Made by a program: the position numbers and the translations under genes. From Zestomonas carbonaria (GTDB lineage Bacteria > Pseudomonadota > Gammaproteobacteria > Pseudomonadales > Pseudomonadaceae), in the NCBI RefSeq assembly GCF_904061905.1, contig NZ_CAJFCI010000064.1:1-64000 (forward strand): DNA of 64,000 nt, in the 5' to 3' direction. Position 1 is the first letter of the stretch, and each line of letters begins with the position of its first letter. This document shows positions 42,205-50,883 of this stretch, piece by piece. The notes beneath the pieces are model-generated. The model had not been told where the DNA came from, searched no databases, and saw nothing but the letters and a program-made list of their open reading frames with translations.

Positions 42205-42690
42205 ATGGCCCGTGGGGTTAACAAAGTCATTTTGCTCGGCAACGTCGGTGGCGACCCGGAAACCCGTTACCTGCCCAACGGCAACGCGGTGACCAACATC
42301 ACCCTGGCCACCAGCGATAGCTGGAAGGACAAGCAGACCGGCCAGCAGCAGGAACGTACCGAGTGGCACCGCGTGGTGTTCTTCGGCCGTCTCGCCGAGA
42401 TCGCCGGCGAGTACCTGCGCAAGGGCTCGCAAGTCTACGTCGAGGGCCGCCTGCAGACCCGCGAGTGGGAGAAGGACGGCGTCAAGCGCTACACCACCGA
42501 GATCGTCGTCGACATGAACGGCCAGATGCAGCTGCTCGGCGGCCGTGGTGGCGACGATTCCGCGCCGCGCCAGCCGCGTCCGCAGCGTGAAGCCCAACCG
42601 CAGCGCGAGTCGCGCCCGGCGCCGCAACAGCAGCCGGCGGCGCAACCGGCCGCCGACTACGACAGCTTCGACGACGACATCCCGTTCTGA
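42205..42690 (+). CDS. ssb: Single-stranded DNA-binding protein
   Basis: Binds single-stranded DNA during replication, repair and recombination. 161 residues: an OB fold (about 1-110), a proline- and glutamine-rich linker and the acidic tip DDDIPF that recruits partner proteins. The ATG at 42205 ([15 protein letters not shown]) has AGGAG eight bases upstream. It lies near uvrA, as in E. coli and PAO1. Confidence 0.98.
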   Translation: MARGVNKVILLGNVGGDPETRYLPNGNAVTNITLATSDSWKDKQTGQQQERTEWHRVVFFGRLAEIAGEYLRKGSQVYVEGRLQTREWEKDGVKRYTTEIVVDMNGQMQLLGGRGGDDSAPRQPRPQREAQPQRESRPAPQQQPAAQPAADYDSFDDDIPF

Positions 42691-42705
42691 TCGGCGGGTC
42701 CTGCC

Positions 42706-43590
42706 ATGCGTATGCGCCTGATGCTGTTGGGCGGTGGTAATGCCCTGGGTCAGGCGCTGATCCGCCTCGGCGCCGAGGAAGACATCGGCTTCCTCGCCCC
42801 GCGCCCGCCCAAGGACGGCTGGGATGTCCCCAGCCTGACCCAACTGCTCGACGACACCCGCCCCGACGCCCTGGTCAACCTGGCCTATTACTTCGACTGG
42901 TTCCAGGCCGAGGCGCCCGACGCCGGCCGCCTGGCCGACCAGGAACGGGCGGTCGAGCGGCTGGCCGAACTCTGCCAGCATCACCAGATCCTCCTGTTGC
43001 AGCCCTCCAGCTACCGCGTGTTCGACGGTTCGCGTGCCACCGCCTACAGCGAGAAGGAGGAACAGGTGCCGCTCGGTCTGCGTGGCCAGGCCCTGTGGCG
43101 GATGGAGCAGAGCGTGCGTGCGGTCTGTCCGCGACACGTGCTGCTGCGCTTCGGCTGGTTGCTCGACGAAAGCCCCGGCGGCCTGATCGATCGCTTCCTC
43201 AGGCGCGCCGAGCAGGGCGAGGAGCTGATGCTCGCCGATGACCGCCGCGGCAACCCGACCCCGGTCGACGATGCCGCGCGGGTGCTGATCGCCGTGCTCA
43301 AGCAGTTGGATTGCGAGGCGCCGCTGTGGGGCACCTACCACTATGGTGGCCACGAGGCGACCACCACGCTGGCGCTGGGCCAGACGATCCTCGGCGAGGC
43401 GCGCGCCTACCGGCTGGCGCTGACCGACAACATCGTCCCGCAGCCCCACGCCGCCCGTCCCGATGCCGCCGACGAGCCGCAGCACGCGGTGCTGGCCTGC
43501 AAGAAGATCCTGCACACCTTCGGTATCAAACCACGCGCCTGGCGCGCCGCCCTGCCGGCCCTGCTGGACCGCTATTACCGCCACGTCTGA
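42706..43590 (+). CDS. NAD(P)-dependent RmlD-like sugar-nucleotide reductase family protein
   Basis: 294 residues with an N-terminal Rossmann start (MLLGGGNALGQAL) and similarity in layout to dTDP-4-dehydrorhamnose reductases: LVNLAYYFDWFQAEAPD, SSYRVFDG and a C-terminal substrate domain. The catalytic YXXXK is not obvious (a tyrosine is present in AYSEKEEQVPLG but no YXXXK), so enzyme activity on a classical substrate is uncertain. It starts 15 bases after ssb and is followed by an epimerase-like gene. The pair matches PA4069-PA4068. Confidence 0.75.
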   Translation: MRMRLMLLGGGNALGQALIRLGAEEDIGFLAPRPPKDGWDVPSLTQLLDDTRPDALVNLAYYFDWFQAEAPDAGRLADQERAVERLAELCQHHQILLLQPSSYRVFDGSRATAYSEKEEQVPLGLRGQALWRMEQSVRAVCPRHVLLRFGWLLDESPGGLIDRFLRRAEQGEELMLADDRRGNPTPVDDAARVLIAVLKQLDCEAPLWGTYHYGGHEATTTLALGQTILGEARAYRLALTDNIVPQPHAARPDAADEPQHAVLACKKILHTFGIKPRAWRAALPALLDRYYRHV

Positions 43591-43632
43591 CCGGCGCCGG
43601 AGTCCGGCGACAAGGCTCTCAGGAGAACTGTG

Positions 43633-44565
43633 ATGGAACACTCAAGCCCTATTCTGGTCACCGGCGGTGCCGGTTTCATCGGCTCGCACCTGGTCGACGC
43701 GCTGCTCGCCAAGGGGCATGCCGTGCGTGTCCTGGACAACCTGTCCACCGGCAAGCGCGCCAACCTGCCGCTCGACAATCCACGCCTGGAGCTGCTCGAG
43801 GGCGACGTCGCCGACACCGCCCTGGTGCGCCGTGCCGTGGCCGGCTGCCGGGCGGTCGCCCACCTGGCGGCGGTGGCTTCGGTACAGGCCTCCGTGGACG
43901 ACCCGGTGGCCACCCACCAGAGCAATTTCATCGGTACCCTGAATGTCTGCGAGGCGATGCGCGAAGCGGGCATCAAGCGCGTGCTGTTCGCCTCCAGCGC
44001 GGCGGTCTACGGCAACAACGGCGAGGGGCAGGCGATCGACGAGGACACCGCGAAGGCGCCGCTGACCCCCTATGCGGCGGACAAGCTGGCCAGCGAGCAC
44101 TACCTCGATTTCTACCGCCGGCAGCACGGCCTGGAGCCGGCGGTGTTCCGTTTCTTCAATATCTTCGGCCCGCGCCAGGACCCGTCCTCGCCCTATTCGG
44201 GGGTGATCAGCATCTTCACCGAGCGCGCCCTGGCCGGCACGCCGATCATCCTGTTCGGCGATGGCGAGCAGACCCGTGATTTCGTCTATGTCGGCGATCT
44301 GGTGAGGGTGCTGGCGCAGGCTCTGGAGCTGCCGGTGCTGGAGGTCGGGGCGGTGAACGTCGGCCTGAATCGCGCCACCAGCCTCAACCAGTTGCTGGCG
44401 GCGATCCGCGACGTGCTCGGCGGCTTGCCCGAGGTACGTCATGCCGAAGCGCGGCCTGGCGACATCAAGCATTCGCGGGCGAACAACAGCCGCCTGCTGG
44501 AGCGCTTCGAGTTCCCCGAGCCGACGCCGATCCGCGAAGGGTTGGCCCGTTTGCTGGGACGCTGA
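43633..44565 (+). CDS. NAD-dependent epimerase/dehydratase, GalE-like
   Basis: Extended short-chain dehydrogenase, 310 residues. The NAD loop TGGAGFIGS is at residues 10-18; the catalytic serine lies in FASSAAVYG (about 121-127) and YAADK places Y147 and K151. The QTRDFVYVGDLVR motif is typical of UDP-sugar 4-epimerases. The substrate cannot be told from sequence. ATG at 43633 is chosen after AGGAGA; a GTG one codon earlier is possible. It forms a likely operon with the RmlD-like gene 42 bases upstream. Confidence 0.85.
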   Translation: MEHSSPILVTGGAGFIGSHLVDALLAKGHAVRVLDNLSTGKRANLPLDNPRLELLEGDVADTALVRRAVAGCRAVAHLAAVASVQASVDDPVATHQSNFIGTLNVCEAMREAGIKRVLFASSAAVYGNNGEGQAIDEDTAKAPLTPYAADKLASEHYLDFYRRQHGLEPAVFRFFNIFGPRQDPSSPYSGVISIFTERALAGTPIILFGDGEQTRDFVYVGDLVRVLAQALELPVLEVGAVNVGLNRATSLNQLLAAIRDVLGGLPEVRHAEARPGDIKHSRANNSRLLERFEFPEPTPIREGLARLLGR

Positions 44566-44613
44566 AGCAGCAGCGGCAGGAGGTGACTTCCTGCCGCCGT
44601 ACCCGGTGTTGCC

Positions 44614-46851
44614 TCAGAAGCGGTATTTCGCTGAAGCGGTAAAGCTGCGCGGTGCGTCGTAGGTCATGGCTCCATACGCGTCGAAGATATCGAAGTACTT
44701 CTCGTCGGTGACGTTGTTGGCGTTCAACTGGGCCGAGAGGTTTTCGCTGATGTCGTAGCGCGCCATCAGGTTGACCAGGGCGTAGGAGTCCTGCTCGATC
44801 TTCTCGAGATTCCCCGCCGGGTTGGTGGCGTAGGTATGGATGGAGTCCTGCCAGTTCACCCCGCCGCCAATGGTCAGCTTGTTGAGCACGCCCGGCAGTC
44901 TGTAGGTGGTGAAGGTCCGCAGCAGCTTGGTCGGGTAAAGGGTGTTGACGTCCTTGCCGTCGGCATCCTCGGCGTCGAACTGGGTGTAGCCCGCCGCGAC
45001 ATTCCAGCCCGGAGCCAGCTCGCCGGAGATTTCCAGTTCGAAGCCCTTGCTGGTTGCGCCCTCGGTGGCCTCGTAGGCGAGTTCACCCATGGTACCGGGA
45101 ATCAGCACGCCGGTGCTCTGCCCCAGGTTGTCCTGCTTGATCTGGAAGATGGCGGCTGAGGCGTTCAGGCGGCCGTCGAAGAACTCGGCCTTCAGGCCGG
45201 CCTCGTAGCTCTCGCCGACGATGGGGTCCAGTTGCTTGCCGTTGATGTCGCGCACCGACTGCGGCAGGAAGATTTCCGTGTAGCTGGCATAGGCCGAGAG
45301 GTTTTCGGTGAGGTCGTAGATGACGCCGGCATAGGGCGTCAGTTCGTGATCGACGTCGATATGGCTCGGCGAAGAGTAGATGTCGTCGCTGGTTTTCTCG
45401 TAGCTGCTGTCCCGGACGCCAATGATCACCTTGAGGTCATCGGTCAGGTTCAGGCGTGTTGCGCCGTACAGCCCCTTCTGCTCGACATCGCCGTAGCCGT
45501 AGGTAATCCGCTGTCCCCACACCGGCTCGGGGAAGTGGCCCTTGTAGGCATCCAGGCTGGGAATGCCTTCGAAGCCAGTCAGTGCGGGGCGTGTATCGGC
45601 ATCGAATTCCTGCTCGCTGTAGATGTAGCCGAAGGCCAGCTCGTGCTCGCGTCCGAACAGGGCAAGTGGACCGTTGAAACGGAGGCTGTAGTCGTCCTGC
45701 ACGGTCTTGGTCTTGTACGAGCCCGGGGAGGTGAGCATCGGGACGCTCCCGGTCCTGTCCGCATAGGTGAACACGTAGAGCAGGTAGGAGTCGGCGTTGC
45801 GCTCGCCACGGGTATAGCTGAGGTTGGCCTGCCAGTCGTTGGCGAAGGTGTGGTCCAGGTTGACGAAGTAGGTCTCGTGGGTGCTATCCCACTTGCTCCA
45901 GTCGGCGGAGGTGGTCTTGGATCGGCTCCAGTTGGTGCGGCCGCCGTCCGTGTACCAGACCGGCAGGCCACCCCACATCGGCGAGTCGGACTTGTTCTCC
46001 TGCCGGCTCAGGCCGAACCACAGCGTGGTATCGGGCGTCAGGTCGATATCCATGGTGCCGTAGAGGGTTTCGCGCTGGTTGGCGTGCAGGTCGATCCAGC
46101 TATCGCCTTCGTTGTATTCGCCGACCAGGCGGGCACGGACGGTGCCGGCCTCGTTCAGCGCCATGGACACGTCGCCCAGCGTGCCGTAGGTGTCCCAGGT
46201 GCCGGCACTGAGCTCCACCGAGCCTTTCAGCTCCCGGCTGCTGGCGCGCTTGCGCACCATGTTGAGAGAGGCGGAAGGATCGCCGACGCCGGCCATCAGG
46301 CCGTTGGCGCCGCGCACCACTTCGACGCGGTCGAACATGGCCAGGCTGTTGAAGATTTCCCCGGAGCTCCAGGGCTGCTCCCAGATGGTGGGCACGCCGT
46401 CGACCATCAGGGCGTTGATCTGGAAGCCGCGGGCGTTGAACTGGGCGCGACTGGTTTCGTAGCGATTGACCGAAACGCCGGTGGTGTTGTTGACCACGTC
46501 GAGGATGGTCTGCATGTCCTGGTCTTCCATGCGTTGCTGGGTGACCACGCTGACCGACTGGGGCGTTTCGCGCAGGGACATGCTCAGCGGCGTGGCCGTG
46601 CGGGCAGCGCCCGAGGTGTACGACTGGGTGTCTTCGGTGACGGTGCTGTCTTCGCGGCTGGCGGTATCGGTGATGGACGTGGGGTCCAGGGTGATGCCGT
46701 TCTCCGCCTCGGATTGCTGTGCCTGTGAGGGGAGGGCGACGAAGGCGATACCGGCTGCAAGCATGTGCACTGCCAGGGCCAGTGGACGGAGGGCCGTGGG
46801 TGAGCGAGTGATGGTCGTCGTGTTTTGTTGCCGAGAGAACTGAGGGTGCAT
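44614..46851 (-). CDS. TonB-dependent siderophore receptor, FhuE-like
   Basis: Outer-membrane receptor for ferric siderophores, 745 residues. It has a signal peptide (about 1-48, ending SQAQQ), a plug domain with LRETPQSVSVVTQQRMEDQ and RVEVVRGANGLMAGVGDPSASLNMVRK, and a 22-strand barrel ending in the aromatic KYRF. The plug sequence resembles FhuE-type coprogen or rhodotorulic acid receptors; the ligand is inferred only. The ATG at 46851 lacks a clear ribosome site; an in-frame TTG lies five codons upstream. It is isolated, without sigma/anti-sigma or siderophore genes, and a Fur box sits directly upstream. Confidence 0.9.
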   Translation of the reverse strand: MHPQFSRQQNTTTITRSPTALRPLALAVHMLAAGIAFVALPSQAQQSEAENGITLDPTSITDTASREDSTVTEDTQSYTSGAARTATPLSMSLRETPQSVSVVTQQRMEDQDMQTILDVVNNTTGVSVNRYETSRAQFNARGFQINALMVDGVPTIWEQPWSSGEIFNSLAMFDRVEVVRGANGLMAGVGDPSASLNMVRKRASSRELKGSVELSAGTWDTYGTLGDVSMALNEAGTVRARLVGEYNEGDSWIDLHANQRETLYGTMDIDLTPDTTLWFGLSRQENKSDSPMWGGLPVWYTDGGRTNWSRSKTTSADWSKWDSTHETYFVNLDHTFANDWQANLSYTRGERNADSYLLYVFTYADRTGSVPMLTSPGSYKTKTVQDDYSLRFNGPLALFGREHELAFGYIYSEQEFDADTRPALTGFEGIPSLDAYKGHFPEPVWGQRITYGYGDVEQKGLYGATRLNLTDDLKVIIGVRDSSYEKTSDDIYSSPSHIDVDHELTPYAGVIYDLTENLSAYASYTEIFLPQSVRDINGKQLDPIVGESYEAGLKAEFFDGRLNASAAIFQIKQDNLGQSTGVLIPGTMGELAYEATEGATSKGFELEISGELAPGWNVAAGYTQFDAEDADGKDVNTLYPTKLLRTFTTYRLPGVLNKLTIGGGVNWQDSIHTYATNPAGNLEKIEQDSYALVNLMARYDISENLSAQLNANNVTDEKYFDIFDAYGAMTYDAPRSFTASAKYRF

Positions 46852-46862
46852 GGACGTTACTA

Positions 46863-46902
46863 CCAATTATTATTAATTGAGAATGCTTATCATAATAATT
46901 GG
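46863..46902 (-). promoter_or_regulatory. Fur box and promoter of the TonB receptor
   Basis: On the minus strand 46897-46879 matches the 19-base Fur consensus at 15 positions. It sits within an 11-base perfect inverted repeat (46863-46873 with 46892-46902). A candidate promoter, TTATGA-N17-TAATAA (46895-46890, 46872-46867), overlaps it, so Fur-iron would block transcription. The predicted start leaves a leader of only about ten bases before the ATG. Confidence 0.8.
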
Positions 46903-47247
46903 ATATTCTGGAATTTGAAAATAATTGTAAAGAAAACGTAGTGCGCTAGCCGAGGCCCTCCGCTATGGCCTCTCGCGAAGCCGCTTCGGGCAAACCTTCA
47001 GGAAAATGGTACCAGGCGCGCACAGAGGGGCGACTCCCTCCAGGAGGCTTGGAGCGTTTCGTGGGACGGCGAAAAGGCGGCGCGGATCGAGATCTCAGGC
47101 AGGAAGGGATGGGGAGAGCAGGGGGGCGTTGCGGATCAGACAGGAATGGACCACTGGCGTGGGTCGGAAAGGTCATTGGCGATAGCTAATCGGTGCCTGC
47201 CGCACGATCGAATGGCTGGCTGTCGCCAGGTTTTTCCGGCAGCAAGG
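46903..47247. other. Intergenic stretch between the TonB receptor and oprG
   Basis: 345 bases with no gene I can support. Short open frames exist on both strands (around 46946-47189), but they are under 80 codons, overlap each other and have no recognisable product or ribosome site. The first 40 bases are AT-rich and belong to the receptor promoter; the rest is GC-rich without clear repeats. Confidence 0.5.
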
Positions 47248-47276
47248 CAAACACCCCGAGCCTGTCGGGGTGTTTG
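47248..47276 (-). terminator. oprG terminator
   Basis: A 12-base perfect stem (47248-47259 with 47265-47276) around a five-base loop, T-rich on both outer ends, 32 bases beyond the oprG stop. Confidence 0.8.
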
Positions 47277-47307
47277 TCATGAGCCGGTTTTTTCGCGGCG
47301 GTCGGGA

Positions 47308-47994
47308 TCAGAACTTGTAGCCCAGGCCAACCATGTAGACCATCGGGTCGACATCCACGTCGACCTTGACCTTGGCGCCGCCGAAGTGGGTGGTGCCGGT
47401 GGTGTCGATGTCGATGTAGCGCACCTGGGCGTTGAGCATCAGTTGGTCGGTCAGCATGTAGTCCAGGCCCAGTTGTGCGGCCAGGCCCCAGGAGTCGTCC
47501 AGGTCCAGGCCGCTGAAGCCCTTGGCCTCGGCGCTGCTGGAGGTGTCGTTGTCGAAGAACCAGGTGTAGTTGATGCCGATGCCGGCATAGGGCTGGAAGA
47601 CCGATTTGCTGTCCAGCGGGTAGTAGACCAGGCTCACGGTCGGCGGCAGGTGCTTGGTTTCGCCGAGCTTGCCGTTCAGGCCGGCGAAGGGGCCGGGCAT
47701 GCCTTTCACGCCGACGCTGTGGCTGAACGGAGTGGCGGCCAGCAGTTCGACGCCGAGGTTGTCGGTGATCATGTAGGCGAAGTTCAGACCCAACTGGGTG
47801 TTGCTGTCGAGGGTCGCACCGCTACCGGCGACCTTGGTGCCGAGAGCGCCGACATAGATATCGCCGCTGTCTTCGCGGGGATCGACGGTCACGGCGCCGG
47901 CACGGACGATGATGTCACCGGCCTGGTGGGCCTGCGCCAGGGGGCTGGCCAGGGCTAGGGCTGTCAATGACGCGGCGGCGAGAGACTTGTACAT
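47308..47994 (-). CDS. oprG: Outer membrane protein OprG (OmpW family)
   Basis: Eight-stranded OmpW-type barrel with a lateral opening, thought to let small hydrophobic molecules or amino acids diffuse in. 228 residues with a signal peptide (1-22, ending AQA), the OmpW marks DIIVRAGAVTVDP and PYAGIGINYTWFF and the terminal GLGYKF. Its neighbours match the PAO1 PA4067 locus. An Anr/FNR-type site lies 66 bases upstream, consistent with the reported anaerobic control of oprG in P. aeruginosa. Confidence 0.93.
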   Translation of the reverse strand: MYKSLAAASLTALALASPLAQAHQAGDIIVRAGAVTVDPREDSGDIYVGALGTKVAGSGATLDSNTQLGLNFAYMITDNLGVELLAATPFSHSVGVKGMPGPFAGLNGKLGETKHLPPTVSLVYYPLDSKSVFQPYAGIGINYTWFFDNDTSSSAEAKGFSGLDLDDSWGLAAQLGLDYMLTDQLMLNAQVRYIDIDTTGTTHFGGAKVKVDVDVDPMVYMVGLGYKF

Positions 47995-48059
47995 GTGTTG
48001 CTCCTCAGCATTGATACGGTTGGCTGAGAAAACTGTGCAGGAGACAGGGCCGCCGGATA

Positions 48060-48073
48060 TTGATCCAGCTCAA
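48060..48073 (-). promoter_or_regulatory. Anr (FNR-type) binding site upstream of oprG
   Basis: TTGATCCAGCTCAA matches the TTGAT-N4-ATCAA consensus at nine of ten positions. Its centre is about 72 bases before the oprG start. With the usual -41.5 spacing for activation, transcription would begin near 48025, leaving a leader of about 30 bases. Confidence 0.7.
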
Positions 48074-48128
48074 TAGCTAGCGAATAAGAAGCCTGCTACT
48101 TACCACCGGAAAGCATAGACCGAGCTGG

Positions 48129-48647
48129 TTACTCGGTCATTTCGTAGGGATAGATCTTTTCCGCCGCCATCTGGTAGCCGGACTCGGCCAGCTCGCTGCT
48201 GCTCGCCTCGACCTTGAGGGGCCCCTCGATCCAGAACGGTTGGTACAGCGCATCCAGTTGCACGCCCAGCTCGCTGGTGACGTGGACGATCTGGTTCGAC
48301 GGCGGTGGCGGTACGTGGATGCAGGCGCCGAAGTAGGGTACCAGCAGGAAGTCGATCACCCGGCCTTCCTCGCTGACGTCGAGCGGAACGATATAGCCGG
48401 GCAGCTTCACCTGCTGGCCGTCCAGCGTCTTGACCACCGGAGCGGCCGGCGACTGCTGCCGGGCCGCCGGCGCCGACTCGGCGGCCAGCGCGTCGGCCAG
48501 TTGCGACAGGTCATGGACCGGAGCCTGCGAGTAGGCCACCGGCGGTGCGTCCGGCGGGATCAGCTCGGACCAGGTCAGCTCGCGCGGCTCCGCCGCCCAG
48601 GTGGCGCCGCTGAGCAGCAGGGTGGCGAACAGCAGGCGGCGGAGCAT
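48129..48647 (-). CDS. DUF3299 periplasmic protein of a zinc-uptake operon
   Basis: 172 residues with a signal peptide (MLRRLLFATLLLSGATWAAE) and the DUF3299 core LPGYIVPLDVSEEGRVIDFLLVPYFGACIHVPPPPSNQ. A cysteine and histidine there (ACIHVPPPP) may bind metal. The ATG at 48647 follows GAGGAAG. It lies 11 bases after the permease gene and is the last gene of the operon that begins with the ZrgA-like gene. It matches PA4066, part of a zinc-limitation operon in P. aeruginosa. Biochemical role unknown. Confidence 0.85.
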   Translation of the reverse strand: MLRRLLFATLLLSGATWAAEPRELTWSELIPPDAPPVAYSQAPVHDLSQLADALAAESAPAARQQSPAAPVVKTLDGQQVKLPGYIVPLDVSEEGRVIDFLLVPYFGACIHVPPPPSNQIVHVTSELGVQLDALYQPFWIEGPLKVEASSSELAESGYQMAAEKIYPYEMTE

Positions 48648-48657
48648 CGAGACTTCC

Positions 48658-49923
48658 TCATAAACGAATGGACAGGCCGTCGGCCAGCGATTGCCGGTAG
48701 GCACGCCAGGCCGGCACGACACCCATCAGCAGGGCAGCGGCCAGGATAGCGCCAAGCAGCGTCCACTCATAGGCGCTCGGCAGCGCCAGCGGCAGGTACA
48801 GGCCGTATTGGCTCTGCAGGTAGCCCTGGGAAACCACGATGGCCAGGTAGAGCAGGGCGAGGCCGAGCAGGACGCCGGCCAGCGCCAGGGCGAAGGCTTC
48901 CAGCACCAGCAGGGTGGCGACGTGCCAGGGCCGTGCGCCGACCGAACGGAGGATGGCCATTTCGCGGCGGCGCTCGTTGAGGCTGGTGAGGATCGCCGTG
49001 AGCATGCCGATCAGGCCGGTCAGCACGACGAACAGCGAAACCACGAACAGCGCCTTCTCCGCCGTCCCCATCAGGGTCCACAGTTCCTGCAGGGCGACGC
49101 CGGGAAGAATCGCCAGCAACGGTTCGCCACGGTATTCGTTGATCTCGCGCTGCACGGCGAAGGTGGCGATCTTGCTGTTCAGGCCGAGCAGGAACGCGGT
49201 GATCGCCTTGGGTTGCAGGTCCATGTGCCGTGCCTGCTCGGCGCTGACCTGGCCCGCGCCGCGTGCCGGCACGCCGTTCTGCCAGTCGATGTGCAGCGCT
49301 TCCATGCCGGCCAGGTTGATGTGCAGGGTACGGTCCACCGGCGTGCCGGTGCGGGCGAGGATGCCGGCCACGGTGAACGGCTTGTCGTCGTGTTGCACCA
49401 GGCTGACGGTCGCCACCCCGTGGGCCAGCACGATCCGGTCACCGGGTTTGTAGCGCAGCGCCTCGGCCACTTCGGAGCCGAGCACCACTTCGAACGGATC
49501 GTCGGCGAAGGCGCGCCCTTCGGCGAGTCGCAGCGGCTGGCCACGGCCATAGCGGTAATGCTCGAAATACGCGTCGCTGGTGCCCATTACCCGGTAGCCC
49601 CGGTGCGAGTCGCCCAGCGAGATGGGGATCGCCCATTTCACCCGTGGGTTCTGGGTGAAGTGTTCGAAGCTCTCCCAGCGGATGTTGTTGGTGGCGTTGC
49701 CGATGCGGAATACCGAATAGAGCAGCAGGTTCACCGAACCGGAGCGCGCGCCGACGATCAGGTCGGTGCCGCTGATGGTGCTGGCGAAGCTTGCCCGCGC
49801 CTCGCTGCGCACCCGTTCGACGGCGAGTAGCAGGCACACCGACAGGGCGATGGCGAACACGGTGAGCAGGGCGGTGAAACGGCGATTGGCGAGGCTCGCC
49901 AGGGCCAGGCGCAGCAGGTGCAT
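48658..49923 (-). CDS. ABC transporter permease, MacB/FtsX type
   Basis: 421 residues with the four-helix FtsX/MacB layout: one N-terminal membrane helix (about 20-37), a periplasmic domain of about 220 residues and three C-terminal helices. The coupling motif TSLNERRREMAILRSVGA follows the second helix. Such permeases rarely move substrate across the inner membrane themselves; they use ATP hydrolysis to drive periplasmic partners. It starts one base after the ATPase gene ends. Matches PA4065. Confidence 0.88.
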   Translation of the reverse strand: MHLLRLALASLANRRFTALLTVFAIALSVCLLLAVERVRSEARASFASTISGTDLIVGARSGSVNLLLYSVFRIGNATNNIRWESFEHFTQNPRVKWAIPISLGDSHRGYRVMGTSDAYFEHYRYGRGQPLRLAEGRAFADDPFEVVLGSEVAEALRYKPGDRIVLAHGVATVSLVQHDDKPFTVAGILARTGTPVDRTLHINLAGMEALHIDWQNGVPARGAGQVSAEQARHMDLQPKAITAFLLGLNSKIATFAVQREINEYRGEPLLAILPGVALQELWTLMGTAEKALFVVSLFVVLTGLIGMLTAILTSLNERRREMAILRSVGARPWHVATLLVLEAFALALAGVLLGLALLYLAIVVSQGYLQSQYGLYLPLALPSAYEWTLLGAILAAALLMGVVPAWRAYRQSLADGLSIRL

Positions 49924-49924
49924 C

Positions 49925-50632
49925 TCAGATCTCCAACGGGCGGGCGGCGCGATTGAGTTCGGCGAGCGACAGGCTGCGGTCGAACAGTGGTGCCAGGCTC
50001 TGGTCGTGGCTGACGAACAGCAGGCTCGCGCCGGCCTCGCGGCATTCGGCGAACAGCAGGCGCAGGAAGGCCTCGCGGGCGTCGGCGTCGAGGGCCGAGG
50101 TCGGCTCGTCGGCGATCACCAACTCCGGCTGGCCGATCAGCGCGCGCGCGGCGGCGACGCGCTGCTGCTGGCCGATGGACAGCTCGTCGGCGCGGCGCGC
50201 CAGCAGCCCGGCGTCGAGGCCGAGGTGTTCGAGCAGGGCGACGGCGGCCGTGTCGACGCTGCCGTGGCGCTGCTTCGCCCGTTCGGCACGCAGGCGCGAG
50301 AAGCGGCAGGGCAGCTCGACGTTCTCGCGTACCGAAAGGAACGGCAACAGGTTGAACTGCTGGAAGATGTAGCCGGTGTGGTCGACGCGGAAGTGGTCGC
50401 GGCGGCCGGCGGACATCTCGCCCAGTTCCTCGCCGAGCAGGCGGATGCTACCGCGCCCGGCCTTCTGCACGCCGCCGAGGAGGCCGAGCAGGGTGGTCTT
50501 GCCGCTGCCGGACGGCCCCTTGAGGAACAGGGTTTCGCCACGGTTCAACTGGAAGCGGGGGATGTCCAGCAGCTCGCTCTGGCCGGGCCAGGCGAAGCCG
50601 AGGTCGGAAAGTTCGAGCAGGGGTTGGGACAT
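49925..50632 (-). CDS. ABC transporter ATP-binding protein, LolD/MacB type
   Basis: 235 residues with Walker A GPSGSGKTT, Q-loop GYIFQQFNLLPF, signature LSIGQQQRVAAARAL, Walker B LVIADEPTSALD and the switch histidine in LFVSHDQSL. The LolD/MacB subfamily pairs with the FtsX-type permease encoded next to it. The ATG at 50632 is chosen; a TTG four codons earlier is possible, and neither has a strong ribosome site. It is separated from the ZrgA-like gene by 251 bases containing REP palindromes. Matches PA4064. Confidence 0.9.
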   Translation of the reverse strand: MSQPLLELSDLGFAWPGQSELLDIPRFQLNRGETLFLKGPSGSGKTTLLGLLGGVQKAGRGSIRLLGEELGEMSAGRRDHFRVDHTGYIFQQFNLLPFLSVRENVELPCRFSRLRAERAKQRHGSVDTAAVALLEHLGLDAGLLARRADELSIGQQQRVAAARALIGQPELVIADEPTSALDADAREAFLRLLFAECREAGASLLFVSHDQSLAPLFDRSLSLAELNRAARPLEI

Positions 50633-50693
50633 GGCTGGCTGCAATCCGGGGAGTCCATGTGGGGCGATCGTTTTTCCCTACCTCTTCTTCTGG

Positions 50694-50794
50694 ACTCCCG
50701 CGTGCGTGGGAGTGACGAGGTGGGGGACGGTTCCGTAGTTCGCCATCCCCGTACTCGCGGAGATGGCCGGGCGTCATTCCCGCGCACGCGGGAA
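50694..50794. repeat. REP palindromes inside the zinc operon
   Basis: Two GC-rich hairpins: ACTCCCGC..GTGGGAGT at 50694-50713 and TTCCCGCG/CGCGGGAA at 50777-50794, with a third imperfect one between them (50742-50765). The second is the same family as the CCCCGCGAACGCGGGG hairpins at 61287-61689. A degenerate copy of the TAGGAGCGG element follows at about 50835-50870. Confidence 0.75.
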
Positions 50795-50883
50795 CCCAAT
50801 AACGCAGGAACCCAATGAGCGCGGGTGCCCAATAGTAGCCTGGGAGCGATCCGTGGCCGTGATCGACCGTGGCGCACCCTGCC

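Noticed and set aside
46946..47189. Small open frames of 70-80 codons on both strands between the TonB receptor and oprG
   Set aside because: They overlap each other antisense, have no convincing start site and show no known domain.
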